Made by a program: the position numbers and the translations under genes. Of a DNA stretch of 64,000 bases, positions 8,038 to 17,660 are shown in pieces; the first letter of the stretch is position 1; every line of letters begins with the position of its first letter. Source of the DNA: Pediococcus ethanolidurans (lineage in GTDB: Bacteria; Bacillota; Bacilli; Lactobacillales; Lactobacillaceae); the NCBI RefSeq assembly GCF_001437405.1, contig NZ_JQBY01000005.1, positions 1 to 64,000 of the forward strand, written 5' to 3'. Below the pieces are notes generated by a model. It made no database searches, had not been told where the DNA came from, and worked only from the letters and a program-made list of their open reading frames with translations.

Positions 8038-8171
8038 GCTTTTTTAGTACTCTATAACGAGACTTTATAAACTTTAAAAACGCACAATAAAGATGCGAAT
8101 ATGTTAAAATAAACTACACGAGTATACTTTATATTTTACAAGTATATACAAATTTAAAGGAGATTCTAAAA

Positions 8172-8483
8172 ATGGTTCACTTAATTTATACGGGCGTATT
8201 AACGATAATTGGTTTACTTTGTATTTTTATTCCACTGTGGCTATTGATGAGGGCTAACAAGTCAATCTCAATGAAAATTCTGCCCACAAAAGATGACACG
8301 AAAGTTTTTTACACATATGTTTGGTTTTATGAAACTGGTAAATTAGAGGTTTTAAATGGGGATGCTTATCAAGTTGGCAAACAGATTCAGGCCACCAATG
8401 CAGGTAAATATGTGATTAAAAAGGTTAATAAAGAAGTTTTGTTTATGGGAATGCAACGAAAATATGAATTTGTTTTGGGATAA
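8172..8483 (+). CDS. Small membrane-anchored protein of unknown function
   Basis: A 103-residue protein with one hydrophobic N-terminal helix (residues about 4-27) and a soluble, probably beta-rich tail. AAAGGAG lies 8 bases before the ATG, which supports a real gene. Nothing in the sequence points to a family I know. It is monocistronic: a terminator follows 22 bases after the stop. Confidence 0.7.
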   Translation: MVHLIYTGVLTIIGLLCIFIPLWLLMRANKSISMKILPTKDDTKVFYTYVWFYETGKLEVLNGDAYQVGKQIQATNAGKYVIKKVNKEVLFMGMQRKYEFVLG

Positions 8484-8504
8484 AAAATAACCGTATTTAT
8501 TTGG

Positions 8505-8537
8505 TGTCAACAGGCAAGGCTGTTGACATTTTTTTTT
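8505..8537 (+). terminator. Intrinsic terminator
   Basis: TGTCAACAG pairs with CTGTTGACA, followed by nine T. Confidence 0.85.
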
Positions 8538-8545
8538 AGGACACA

Positions 8546-8584
8546 AAAAATGGCAGTTCGCAATTAAGCGGATTGCCATTTTTC
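8546..8584 (-). terminator. Intrinsic terminator of PTS/GH1 operon
   Basis: AAAAATGGCA and TGCCATTTTT arms flank a small inner stem. It lies directly behind the minus-strand small gene ending at 8586 and ends that operon. Confidence 0.8.
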
Positions 8585-8585
8585 G

Positions 8586-8762
8586 TTATTTTGATTTGTC
8601 TTCTTTAAGCTTCCAAGCTTTGTAAAGATCATAGCTGAACAGAATAAAGATTGCAATTGTGCTTACGGTGGTAATTGTAAGTCCAAACGAGACGAAATCA
8701 ATGATTGAGAGTAGCAGCATAAATATTGCGCCAATAAGGCTAAAAATGATTTTTCTGTTCAT
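8586..8762 (-). CDS. Small two-helix membrane protein downstream of PTS EIIC
   Basis: A 58-residue protein starting MNRKIIFSLIGAIF, with two hydrophobic segments (about residues 5-24 and 28-44) and a charged tail KAWKLKEDKSK. It starts 13 bases after the EIIC stop and ends just before the operon terminator, so it is the last gene of the GH1-EIIC operon. No strong Shine-Dalgarno is visible, so it may depend on coupling to EIIC. The function is unknown; similar small proteins follow PTS genes in lactobacilli. Confidence 0.65.
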   Translation of the reverse strand: MNRKIIFSLIGAIFMLLLSIIDFVSFGLTITTVSTIAIFILFSYDLYKAWKLKEDKSK

Positions 8763-8775
8763 AGTTATTCACGAC

Positions 8776-10131
8776 CTAAGCATTTTGTTCTTCAGCTTGT
8801 ACCTTAGCAACACGTTCACTAATCTTCATAAATGGAAGATAGAGAACAACACCAAGTGCAATAATAACAAGCTGTACAATAGGTGCACGCCAATCACCGG
8901 CAGTTGCTAGGTATGGCCCAATTAGTGGTGGCGTTGTCCAGGGTACTAACACAACGGTTCGTCGTACTAAGCCAATGAGTGTTGCATAATAACCAATGAT
9001 ACTACCAATGGTTGGAAATAAGACAAATGGAATCATCATAGGTAAGTTGAAAACAATTGGATATCCAAAAATCATTGGTTCATTAATGTTAAATAGTCCA
9101 GGAGCTAGTGATAAGTTAGCCACTTGACGTGAAGATTTCACTTTACTGAAAATTAAAATAGCAATAATCAAAGAAATTGTACTTCCTGAACCACCAATCA
9201 ATGTGTAACTACTTACAAATGAAGTAGTGATGATATTTGGAATATGTGCAAATGAATGTGAACTTGCATATGCAGTCATGTTAGCATTCATATTGATCAA
9301 AACTAGGGGATCCATCAAAGTACCAGAAATAACTGTTTGATGAATACCTAATGTGAATAGGAAGTTAGCAACTGTATAAATGACACAGAATCCAACAATG
9401 TTGGTATTGAAACCACGCAATGGTTCTTGAACCCAAGTCTTGATTAAGTTAATCAAATCTGCGTTGAAAAAGCCTGCAAGTAAAGCAGCAATTAAAGCAA
9501 ATAAAGACATCAAGATTAAGGCTGGTAGTAAAACACTAAATGATGAAGAAACAGCAGGTGGTACATTGTCGCCTAAATGAATTTGTAAACTCTTGTAACT
9601 GGATAGTTTAATGAAAATACCAGTTGCGAGTAGACCAACAATAATACCTCCGAACATACCTTGTGTACCAGTATTTAGGTAGCTAAGCCCACCAGTAACA
9701 GTTGACATTTTAGCACCGGCAGATGCGACAGTTCCTAATGATACAGTCTGAGGCATCATGATCATTAAACAAGCTAATGACATGGCAGATGCAGCAATTG
9801 GGTTAGCAAAACCTTTATTTTTAGCTAATGCATACCCGATCATTGGGGCTACCAATAAACCGGCAACCTGTAAAGTACCATTGTTAATGGCATTACCAAA
9901 AACTTGTACTTTGGCTAAAGTTTCACCATGGAATATCCATGTAAAGACTGTGTTGTTAAGTAATACTCCGAGTCCAGCAATGATGAAAACAGGTAAAATA
10001 ACTGCGAATGCATCACGTAAAGACCGAAGATAAACCCAGTTACCAACTTTAACGGATATTTCAGTGAATTTTGCAATAAAACCCGAGTTTTCAAGCTTTT
10101 CACTTGAACTTTGGTTCTTATCTTCACTCAT
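8776..10131 (-). CDS. PTS cellobiose-type EIIC permease
   Basis: A 451-residue integral membrane protein of the lactose/cellobiose EIIC family (CelB/LicC-like). The N-terminus (RDAFAVILPVFIIAGLGVLLNN) and the stretch FNINEPMIFGYPIVFN are family hallmarks. GGAGGAAG precedes the ATG. It follows a GH1 enzyme gene by 28 bases in the same operon. EIIC binds and moves the sugar while EIIB phosphorylates it; no EIIA or EIIB gene is in this operon, so it must borrow partners, perhaps those at 13625 and 14153. Confidence 0.92.
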   Translation of the reverse strand: MSEDKNQSSSEKLENSGFIAKFTEISVKVGNWVYLRSLRDAFAVILPVFIIAGLGVLLNNTVFTWIFHGETLAKVQVFGNAINNGTLQVAGLLVAPMIGYALAKNKGFANPIAASAMSLACLMIMMPQTVSLGTVASAGAKMSTVTGGLSYLNTGTQGMFGGIIVGLLATGIFIKLSSYKSLQIHLGDNVPPAVSSSFSVLLPALILMSLFALIAALLAGFFNADLINLIKTWVQEPLRGFNTNIVGFCVIYTVANFLFTLGIHQTVISGTLMDPLVLINMNANMTAYASSHSFAHIPNIITTSFVSSYTLIGGSGSTISLIIAILIFSKVKSSRQVANLSLAPGLFNINEPMIFGYPIVFNLPMMIPFVLFPTIGSIIGYYATLIGLVRRTVVLVPWTTPPLIGPYLATAGDWRAPIVQLVIIALGVVLYLPFMKISERVAKVQAEEQNA

Positions 10132-10159
10132 AAGTCTTCCTCCTTTTATTTAAAACAAG

Positions 10160-11533
10160 TTATCCTAAGTCGTTACCATTTGAAGCAATGACTTTTTTAA
10201 ACCAACCATAACTTTTCTTTGGAATTCGTTTCATATCACGCAAATCATGATTACCACGATTGACATAAACCATTCCATAACGTTTTTCCATGTTTCCTGA
10301 TGAACTTGGAATATCAATTAATCCCCAGCCGAGATAGCCGATAACTGGTACACCATCTTCAAACATTGCATCCTTCATGGCTTGGATGTGGGCACGGTGG
10401 TAATTGATCCGATAGTCATCTTGAATTTCATGACCATCATAAGTTTCACGAACGCCGATTCCGTTTTCAATTGGAAACATTGGAACACCATAACTGTTAT
10501 ATGTTTTTGTGAGAATATCACGGAAACCAAGTGGATCAATTGACCAGCCCCATTCAGAAACTTTTAAGAATGGATTTTCTTTTCCGCCGGCATTCAGATA
10601 GTAATTTGGGAGGGTACCATCTGGAACAACGGAACTACTAATAGTGACACTTTGATAATAGCTGAAAGCAATAAAATCGCTGGATAACTGATTGAAAACT
10701 TGTTGATCTGCATCCGTGAGATCTAAATTAATGTCATGATTCTTTACATAAGTTAGAACCTCGTTTGAATAATGACCATTTACAAAAACATCTAATAGAT
10801 TACGGTTTAAAAACTCATCGATTTGACGAGCGTATTGCACATCTTTTGGTAATGATGAAGCAGGATAAACTTCACTGTAGGCCAACATGCCACCAATTAA
10901 ATCGTCAGTTTGCTTATGTAAGTAGTTGGCAATTTCAGCATGAGCTAACATGACATGGTGAGAAATTTGATATAGTTCGTTATTAGTCCGATCACCCTTT
11001 AAGTAACCGGCAATGCGAAATGCTTCCGAAGTAGAATAGAGATTCTGTTCGTTAAATGTAATCCAATATTTAACTCGATCTCCAAAGCAATCAATCATTT
11101 TTTTACCATATTTAACAAATGCTTCAACAACATGACGATCTAAAAAGCCGTTATACTTCTCGGCTAAATGAAGTGGCATGTCAAAATGGTATAAACAAAT
11201 CATAGGTTGGATATGCCGTTCCAACAATTCATTAATGAGGTTGTCGTAGAATTTGATTCCTTCTTCATTGAACTCGCCGTCACCATTCGGATTAACCCGA
11301 CTCCAAGAAATCTGAAACCGATAGCAATTCATTCCTTGATTAGCCATAAGGTCTAAATCTTCTGGATAATTGTGATAATCATCAATTGCAACTTTCCAAT
11401 CTGATGAATTTTCTGTTGCGGGAAATGTATCGTAGACGGATTTTCCTTTTCCGCCTTCGTTATAGCCTCCTTCCGTTTGCATACTTGATACGGAATTTCC
11501 CCAAAGAAAGTTCTTGGGCATCTCTTTTGTCAT
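10160..11533 (-). CDS. GH1 6-phospho-beta-glucosidase
   Basis: A 457-residue glycoside hydrolase family 1 enzyme. The acid/base glutamate is E162 in WITFNEQN and the nucleophile E356 in PIENGIG. It would split phosphorylated beta-glucosides delivered by the PTS into glucose 6-phosphate and aglycone or glucose in the cytoplasm. It is the first gene of the operon with EIIC. GGCGGAG precedes the ATG and a cre site lies just upstream. Sequence differs clearly from the second GH1 enzyme at 14562, which suggests different aglycone preference. Confidence 0.92.
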   Translation of the reverse strand: MTKEMPKNFLWGNSVSSMQTEGGYNEGGKGKSVYDTFPATENSSDWKVAIDDYHNYPEDLDLMANQGMNCYRFQISWSRVNPNGDGEFNEEGIKFYDNLINELLERHIQPMICLYHFDMPLHLAEKYNGFLDRHVVEAFVKYGKKMIDCFGDRVKYWITFNEQNLYSTSEAFRIAGYLKGDRTNNELYQISHHVMLAHAEIANYLHKQTDDLIGGMLAYSEVYPASSLPKDVQYARQIDEFLNRNLLDVFVNGHYSNEVLTYVKNHDINLDLTDADQQVFNQLSSDFIAFSYYQSVTISSSVVPDGTLPNYYLNAGGKENPFLKVSEWGWSIDPLGFRDILTKTYNSYGVPMFPIENGIGVRETYDGHEIQDDYRINYHRAHIQAMKDAMFEDGVPVIGYLGWGLIDIPSSSGNMEKRYGMVYVNRGNHDLRDMKRIPKKSYGWFKKVIASNGNDLG

Positions 11534-11553
11534 AAATCAATCTCCGCCTTTCT

Positions 11554-11567
11554 TGAATCCGTTTACA
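11554..11567 (-). promoter_or_regulatory. cre site (CcpA) upstream of GH1-EIIC operon
   Basis: On the minus strand TGTAAACGGATTCA, a good match to the cre consensus TGNAANCGNNNNCA, 20 bases before the GH1 start codon. It implies glucose repression of the operon. Confidence 0.7.
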
Positions 11568-11727
11568 TTATATATCCATATAATTATCTATGTAAAGTCT
11601 TTTATTTAAAAAGTATATACATTTGTTTAAAAACTTTCAGCTAAAGCACGTGATAATGGTATTCAGGAGTATTAAATTTTGTTTTAAAAGGGTAAAATAT
11701 AGTTAGTAAAGATATCGGGGGAAAAAA

Positions 11728-12444
11728 GTGTATAAATATCAAGAAATATCAGAAAAAATTCGAAAGAAAATTGTGAATGGTAATTACGAAGCTGGTGGAT
11801 TATTACCTGATCAAAACAAGCTAGCAGAGGATTTTAATACGACACGGATTACAATTCGAAAGGCAATTCAGGCTTTGATTATTGAGGGAATTGTTTATAC
11901 AAAACGGGGTGCCGGTACTTTTGTGCGTAAAGATTATATACAAAATCTTGATGATATTGGCAATGCAATTGATAAACCATTAGGAACGACACTTACCCAT
12001 CCAAACAAAAAAGTGGTAAGTAAAATTCTATTATTAGATGCACGATTGCCTAGTCAAGAAGAACAAGACAATTTGATGATTTCAGCGACTGAACCAGTCT
12101 ATGTAATTGAACGTGTTCGTTACATTGATGATCAGGTGTACAGTTATGAGCACACAATTATGCCCACAGCTATTGCTAAAATCACCAAGGAAGTTTTATT
12201 GGGTTCCATTTATAGTTTTTTAACAAAAAAATGTGGGTTAACAATTTCAGGATCGCACCGAATTGTTAAGGCAAATAAGGCCACGGAAAAAGACGTTGAG
12301 GCAATGGGTGTTAAACATGATGATCCGGTATTAGTTATTAAGCAGGTAAGCTATCTCGAAGATGGAGAACCATTTGAATTTTCGGAATCACATTTTCCAT
12401 ATCAGAAAAGTCAAGTTACTGCAGATATCGATTTAAATAATTAG
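11728..12444 (+). CDS. GntR family regulator with UTRA domain
   Basis: A 238-residue regulator. Residues 1-70 form a winged helix (DQNKLAEDFNTTRITIRKAI... RGAGTFV), residues about 90-235 the UTRA effector domain. The family senses sugar phosphates. The start is GTG at 11728, after CGGGGGAAAAAA. The gene is divergent from the GH1-EIIC operon across about 190 bases, so it most likely controls that operon. A terminator follows directly. Confidence 0.88.
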   Translation: MYKYQEISEKIRKKIVNGNYEAGGLLPDQNKLAEDFNTTRITIRKAIQALIIEGIVYTKRGAGTFVRKDYIQNLDDIGNAIDKPLGTTLTHPNKKVVSKILLLDARLPSQEEQDNLMISATEPVYVIERVRYIDDQVYSYEHTIMPTAIAKITKEVLLGSIYSFLTKKCGLTISGSHRIVKANKATEKDVEAMGVKHDDPVLVIKQVSYLEDGEPFEFSESHFPYQKSQVTADIDLNN

Positions 12445-12447
12445 AAT

Positions 12448-12484
12448 AAAAAGCAGATCAGTTTTCAACCGATCTGCTTTTTAT
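12448..12484. terminator. Bidirectional intrinsic terminator
   Basis: AAAAGCAGATC pairs with GATCTGCTTTT between two convergent regulator genes. A run of T follows on the plus strand and of A precedes it. Confidence 0.85.
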
Positions 12485-12526
12485 TATGGAATGCAAGTTT
12501 AAATTGTGTATAAAAAGTCTTGTTTT

Positions 12527-13228
12527 TTAATTTCCTGATTGATTTGCCGCATGAAAATAAAAACTTAAATGTGGATAAACGTAGATTGTCTGTGAAAAAT
12601 TAAACAGCACATCATTTTTATAATAATTAGATTGCTGCAATGTCATACAGGCTGTCCGTGGTTCTAAGCCTAACAAATTGGCTGCTTCACTGGTTAGTTG
12701 ATCTTGAGACAAATATTGATCACTATTATTAATGCGAATTCCATATTTTTGCTTAACATAATCAAAAATTGAGTGGTTGATACTTTTTAAACTTAGTGAA
12801 GGAACTTCACTTTTTACATAATAAGCATATTCCAAACTATATAATTGCTTTTCCACGTAACGAAGGCGAATGACACGTAATAAAGCCGCACCATCACGTG
12901 TGCCAAACTGTTCTGCTAATGCTTCATCAGCATGAATTTCATCAAAGGTTACAATTTTTGAAGTCATTTCTTTATGATAACGTGTGCGACTCAATCCCAT
13001 AGTTAGGTTGACGACCGTCTTTTCAGCTTGACTGATGTCGTTGACGAAGTAGCCACTTCCTTGTACCCGACGTACCAAGCCTTTCTGAGCGACAATATCA
13101 ATGGCCTTCCTAATCGTATTGCGACTTACGTTGTATCGGTCCATTAATTGATGCTCAGTGGGAAGCTTTTGTTTGAACAGCTTGTTTTCTATTGAGTGAA
13201 TCAGATCATCTGCAATGTCATGATACAT
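12527..13228 (-). CDS. GntR family regulator with UTRA domain
   Basis: A 233-residue regulator: winged helix with LPTEHQLMDRYNVSRNTIRKAI and RRVQGSGYFV, then a UTRA domain. The start is the ATG at 13228, behind GGAGGTAG; a longer reading from 13249 lacks a ribosome site. It is divergent from the EIIB gene at 13625 across an operator-rich gap and probably regulates the EIIB-EIIA-GH1 cluster and itself. Its sequence is only distantly similar to the regulator at 11728. Confidence 0.87.
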   Translation of the reverse strand: MYHDIADDLIHSIENKLFKQKLPTEHQLMDRYNVSRNTIRKAIDIVAQKGLVRRVQGSGYFVNDISQAEKTVVNLTMGLSRTRYHKEMTSKIVTFDEIHADEALAEQFGTRDGAALLRVIRLRYVEKQLYSLEYAYYVKSEVPSLSLKSINHSIFDYVKQKYGIRINNSDQYLSQDQLTSEAANLLGLEPRTACMTLQQSNYYKNDVLFNFSQTIYVYPHLSFYFHAANQSGN

Positions 13229-13277
13229 AATGCTACCTCCTATCTCCACTAGGGAATAATTTTAACTACCTGAATGA

Positions 13278-13325
13278 TTTGTACCTACCATTCAGTACTT
13301 AATTGTAATGTAAACGGTTTAATAG
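13278..13325 (+). promoter_or_regulatory. Operator plus cre module, copy 1
   Basis: TTTGTACCTAC (13278-13288) is followed 31 bases downstream (start to start) by a cre-like TGTAAACGGTTTAA (13309-13322). The same pair of motifs with the same spacing recurs at 13527. This copy lies close to the start of the GntR gene and may serve its autoregulation. Confidence 0.6.
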
Positions 13326-13526
13326 TCAACCACTTTAGTGCAAAAAGAACATATTATTCAATAATAGAACATGTTTTTAAAGGATTCTTATGTAATTGAA
13401 TTGTGGACAAATTGAATGAATAAAGAACAAATTATATTCATTATTGAAATGGTAAAATTACTGATTGCCGTCATATAAGGGATTTACAAGTTTTTGGAAA
13501 TTTTTTTGAACAACAGGCTTGTAAAA

Positions 13527-13571
13527 TTTGTACCTACGAGTTACAATGCAATTGTAATGAAAGCGGTTTAA
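13527..13571 (+). promoter_or_regulatory. Operator plus cre module, copy 2
   Basis: TTTGTACCTAC (13527-13537) forms part of an inverted repeat TTGTA...TACAA (13528-13546), a plausible GntR operator. The cre-like TGAAAGCGGTTTAA follows at 13558-13571. It lies about 55 bases before the EIIB start, suggesting joint control by the regulator and CcpA. Confidence 0.65.
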
Positions 13572-13624
13572 AAACAAACCGCCGAGTAACAAAAAAATAA
13601 GATAAATTATTAGGAGTGAGCATT

Positions 13625-13939
13625 ATGGCAGAAAAAACAATTATGTTAGTTTGTGCAGCAGGTATGTCAACAAGTCTTTTGGTATCTAAGATGCAAAAGG
13701 CCGCAGCAGCAGAGGGTGTCGATGCAGAGATTTTTGCAACAGCAGCTTCAGATGCAAATAACAAGTTGGAAGAAAAACATCCAGACATCTTAATGCTCGG
13801 ACCACAAGTTCGTTATATGGAAAACAACTTCAAGAGTAAGTTAGACATTCCAGTTGAAGTTATCAACATGCAAGATTATGGCATGATGAATGGCGAAAAG
13901 GTATTGGCAGAAGCATTTAAGACATTGGGTGTGAAATAA
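13625..13939 (+). CDS. PTS cellobiose-type EIIB
   Basis: A 104-residue cytosolic phosphotransfer protein of the LacB/CelA-type EIIB family. The phosphorylated cysteine is C10 in MLVCAAGMSTS. I chose the ATG at 13625, 9 bases after TAGGAG. It receives phosphate from EIIA and passes it to the sugar bound by EIIC. It is separated from the EIIA gene by 213 bases with a hairpin, so the two may be expressed at different levels. Confidence 0.93.
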   Translation: MAEKTIMLVCAAGMSTSLLVSKMQKAAAAEGVDAEIFATAASDANNKLEEKHPDILMLGPQVRYMENNFKSKLDIPVEVINMQDYGMMNGEKVLAEAFKTLGVK

Positions 13940-14078
13940 GAGTACTAAAAAGGTGCTTAAATTCTGAGTATAGTCTAAGGTAACGAATAATTCACGGAAG
14001 TTTGTGAATCGTTTGTGACCTGTAGCTAAACAAAAGAATTTGCTTAACACATTTCAACCCCCAAATCATAAACACACT

Positions 14079-14110
14079 AAAAGCGGAAACAGAAACTGCT
14101 TCCGCTTTTA
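14079..14110 (+). terminator. Hairpin between EIIB and EIIA
   Basis: AAAAGCGGAA pairs with TTCCGCTTTT. The following T tract is short, so it may be a partial terminator that lowers EIIA relative to EIIB. Confidence 0.6.
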
Positions 14111-14152
14111 CATAATCTTAAAGAATGATTCATAAGGAGAGAAAACGAACAA

Positions 14153-14494
14153 ATGGCTGAAGAAGAACAAGAACAAAACTTAGAAGCAATCATGGGCTTA
14201 ATTATGAATGGTGGAAACGCAAAAAGTTCCTCATTTGAAGCAATTCATGCAGCAAAAACAGGTGATTTTGAGACAGCAGAGGCAAAGCTGAAAGAAGCAG
14301 ATCACTTCTTGACAGAAGCTCACAATTCTCAAACTGGGATGTTAACAGATGAAGCAAACGGCAAACATGCAAAAGTAACGTTGTTAACCGTTCATTCACA
14401 AGATCATATTATGAATGCCATCACATTCCGTGATTTGGCTGGTGAAATTGTCGACCTTTACAAACGTCTTGATGGCGTTAAAGTAGAAGACTAA
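14153..14494 (+). CDS. PTS lactose/cellobiose-type EIIA
   Basis: A 113-residue helical protein of the LacF/CelC family. The phosphorylated histidine is most likely H81 in LLTVHSQDHIMN. It takes phosphate from HPr and gives it to EIIB. AAGGAGAG lies 12 bases before the ATG. It is the only EIIA of this class in the window and could serve both EIIC proteins. Confidence 0.92.
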   Translation: MAEEEQEQNLEAIMGLIMNGGNAKSSSFEAIHAAKTGDFETAEAKLKEADHFLTEAHNSQTGMLTDEANGKHAKVTLLTVHSQDHIMNAITFRDLAGEIVDLYKRLDGVKVED

Positions 14495-14502
14495 TGAATC
14501 AG

Positions 14503-14539
14503 AAAAAGCGGCCACGAGGTTATCTGGCTGCTTTTTTTA
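14503..14539 (+). terminator. Terminator between EIIA and GH1
   Basis: AAAAAGCGGCC and GGCTGCTTTTTTT arms. It ends only about 20 bases before the next gene, so some read-through is likely. Confidence 0.7.
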
Positions 14540-14540
14540 A

Positions 14541-16010
<1,470 letters not shown>

Positions 16011-16350
16011 AGTGCTCAAAGAAGCGCTTACCGTTCGAGCATTGCCTAGATAGTCGAATGATTCGGTTTGGGAATCGTTTGACTATCGTAGCAAAGCGGA
16101 GGACGGTGCTTCTTTTAGCACGTTTCGGCGATAAGGCATGAAAGAGACATTGCCTAGATAGTCAAATGATTCGGGTTTAGGAATCGTTTGACTATCGTAG
16201 CAAAGCGGAGAAGGGTGCTTGTTTTAGCACGTTTCGGTGATAAAGGATGAAAGAGACATTGCCTAGATAGTCGAATGATTCGGTTTGGAAATCGTTTGAC
16301 TATCGTAGCAAGGCGGAGAAGGGTGCTTGTTTTAGCACGTTTCGGCAAGA
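16011..16350. repeat. Family A nested-hairpin array, three copies
   Basis: Starts at the GH1 stop codon with AGAGTGCT. The first copy has outer arms (GTGCT..AAAGAAGC with GCTTCTTT.AGCAC) and an inner stem GATAGTCGAATGATTC with GAATCGTTTGACTATC. Two further units follow at about 108-base spacing (ATTGCC at 16041, 16149, 16258), each with the inner stem, AGCGGAG and GCACGTTTCGG but without a new left outer arm. The element may terminate transcription. Confidence 0.85.
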
Positions 16351-16434
16351 TCTTTCATGTATTTTCTGAAGCGTCACCAGAGCAGTCAATTAATCACTTA
16401 AAGTTCAAAGAAAAAAATGATTTTACAGCGCACA

Positions 16435-16478
16435 TAAAAAACAGTATTTGCTACATCTTTGTGGTAAACTGTTTTTTT
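16435..16478 (+). terminator. Intrinsic terminator
   Basis: AAACAGT and ACTGTTT arms with inner TTTGCTAC/GTGGTAAA, followed by seven T. It closes the GH1 unit before the RpiR gene. Confidence 0.8.
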
Positions 16479-16530
16479 GATTTGTAACATGTTCCGATAA
16501 TCAGCAAATTGTGATATTGTAAACAGGTAA

Positions 16531-16552
16531 ACCAAACTAAAATAAGTTTGGT
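16531..16552. promoter_or_regulatory. Operator-like inverted repeat before rpiR-type gene
   Basis: ACCAAACT, six bases, then AGTTTGGT: a perfect 8-base inverted repeat 28 bases before the regulator start. It could be an autoregulatory site. Confidence 0.5.
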
Positions 16553-16579
16553 AAGACTATTTAGAAGAAGGTGCGTAAG

Positions 16580-17344
16580 ATGTTTCCGTACGAACGAGTA
16601 AAACTATTAAATCAACTAGAACTAAGCATCTATAAATATATTATTGCGCATCCTGTTGAAGTTGAAGGAATGACAATTCGACAGCTAGCTAAGAAAAGTC
16701 ATGTTTCACCAACAACGATTTTAAGATTTCTTCGAAAAATGGATTTCGATGGTTATTCAGAATTTAAGTATGCGCTCAAACGCCAGCAAAAAATGGAAGT
16801 AGAACGTCCTGAAAAGCAAACAAATGTACCGATGAGTCAATTCTTTGATCAGGTTAACGATGATCAATTTTTGGGGAAAATTAAACAAGCCGCACAATTT
16901 ATTATTGATGCTGACACGAGTTTAATCTTTGGATTAGGTACCAGTGGCAGTTTGGCACAGTATGGGGCGCGTTTGTTAGCCAACTATGGCATCTATACGC
17001 TGAGTATCATTGATCCGTTCCAACCCAAGCCATTAGAACGACGTAACTTTTCCGACACATTGTTAATCTTACTGTCCGTTTCGGGAGAAACACCGCAAGT
17101 TTTGCAACAAGCAAAGTTTTATCAAGAAAATGGCGCTAAAACGATGGCAATTACAGCTAATCGTTATTCCACATTGGCTCAGTTGGTTGATTTTAATATT
17201 TCGTATAATGTTCCAGAAGTGCGGATGGCAGACTTAAATTTGACTTCCCAGATTCCGGTTGTTTTTCTTTTGGAACAAATTGGTATTAAGGCTCATAAAG
17301 ATTTATTAAACGTTGCACAAGTTCAAAAAGATTCAATTTTTTAA
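16580..17344 (+). CDS. RpiR/MurR family regulator
   Basis: A 254-residue regulator: N-terminal helix-turn-helix (TIRQLAKKSHVSPTTILRFLRK, about residues 33-54), then a SIS sugar-isomerase domain (about 105-235, with GLGTSGSLAQYGARLL and LSVSGETPQVL). The family senses phosphosugars. The ATG at 16580 follows GAAGG by 7 bases. It precedes the second EIIC gene and the DUF871 gene, its probable targets; MurR in other bacteria senses MurNAc 6-phosphate. Confidence 0.9.
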   Translation: MFPYERVKLLNQLELSIYKYIIAHPVEVEGMTIRQLAKKSHVSPTTILRFLRKMDFDGYSEFKYALKRQQKMEVERPEKQTNVPMSQFFDQVNDDQFLGKIKQAAQFIIDADTSLIFGLGTSGSLAQYGARLLANYGIYTLSIIDPFQPKPLERRNFSDTLLILLSVSGETPQVLQQAKFYQENGAKTMAITANRYSTLAQLVDFNISYNVPEVRMADLNLTSQIPVVFLLEQIGIKAHKDLLNVAQVQKDSIF

Positions 17345-17440
17345 AATTTTAAAATTCTTATTAATTGGACTATACCAAACAACACTTACCTTTAGTAAAG
17401 ACCGGCAATAAAAGATTTCAACCGTATACCAATTAATACT

Positions 17441-17476
17441 ATGAAACATGTTTCGCTTTGAAACATGTTTTTTTTA
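17441..17476 (+). terminator. Intrinsic terminator
   Basis: GAAACATGTTTC and GAAACATGTTTT can pair across a short loop, followed by a T run, about 100 bases after the RpiR stop. Each arm is also a self-palindrome and could double as a protein site. Confidence 0.6.
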
Positions 17477-17525
17477 ATAAAAATTTAAAGTTTTTGGCCT
17501 AAATAGGTAGGCACAAATCTAAAAA

Positions 17526-17658
17526 TGTGCTATATTGTAAATGATGAAACCGCATACAAGCAGTTTCAAATAAACTTTATCACTTGCAAAGTTATAATTA
17601 TTATTTGACAGATTTTGCTATTTATATTTCGTTACAAGTGATAAATTGGGAGGGTTTT
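17526..17658 (+). promoter_or_regulatory. Control region of second EIIC gene
   Basis: The 316-base gap holds an extended -10-like TGCTATATT (17528-17536), an inverted repeat TGAAAC...GTTTCA (17544-17568) that suits an RpiR operator, and a long-range inverted repeat TTATCACTTG (about 17578) with CAAGTGATAA (about 17635) directly before the ribosome site GGGAGGG. The latter could fold in the messenger next to the start. Confidence 0.5.
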
Positions 17659-17660
17659 AT

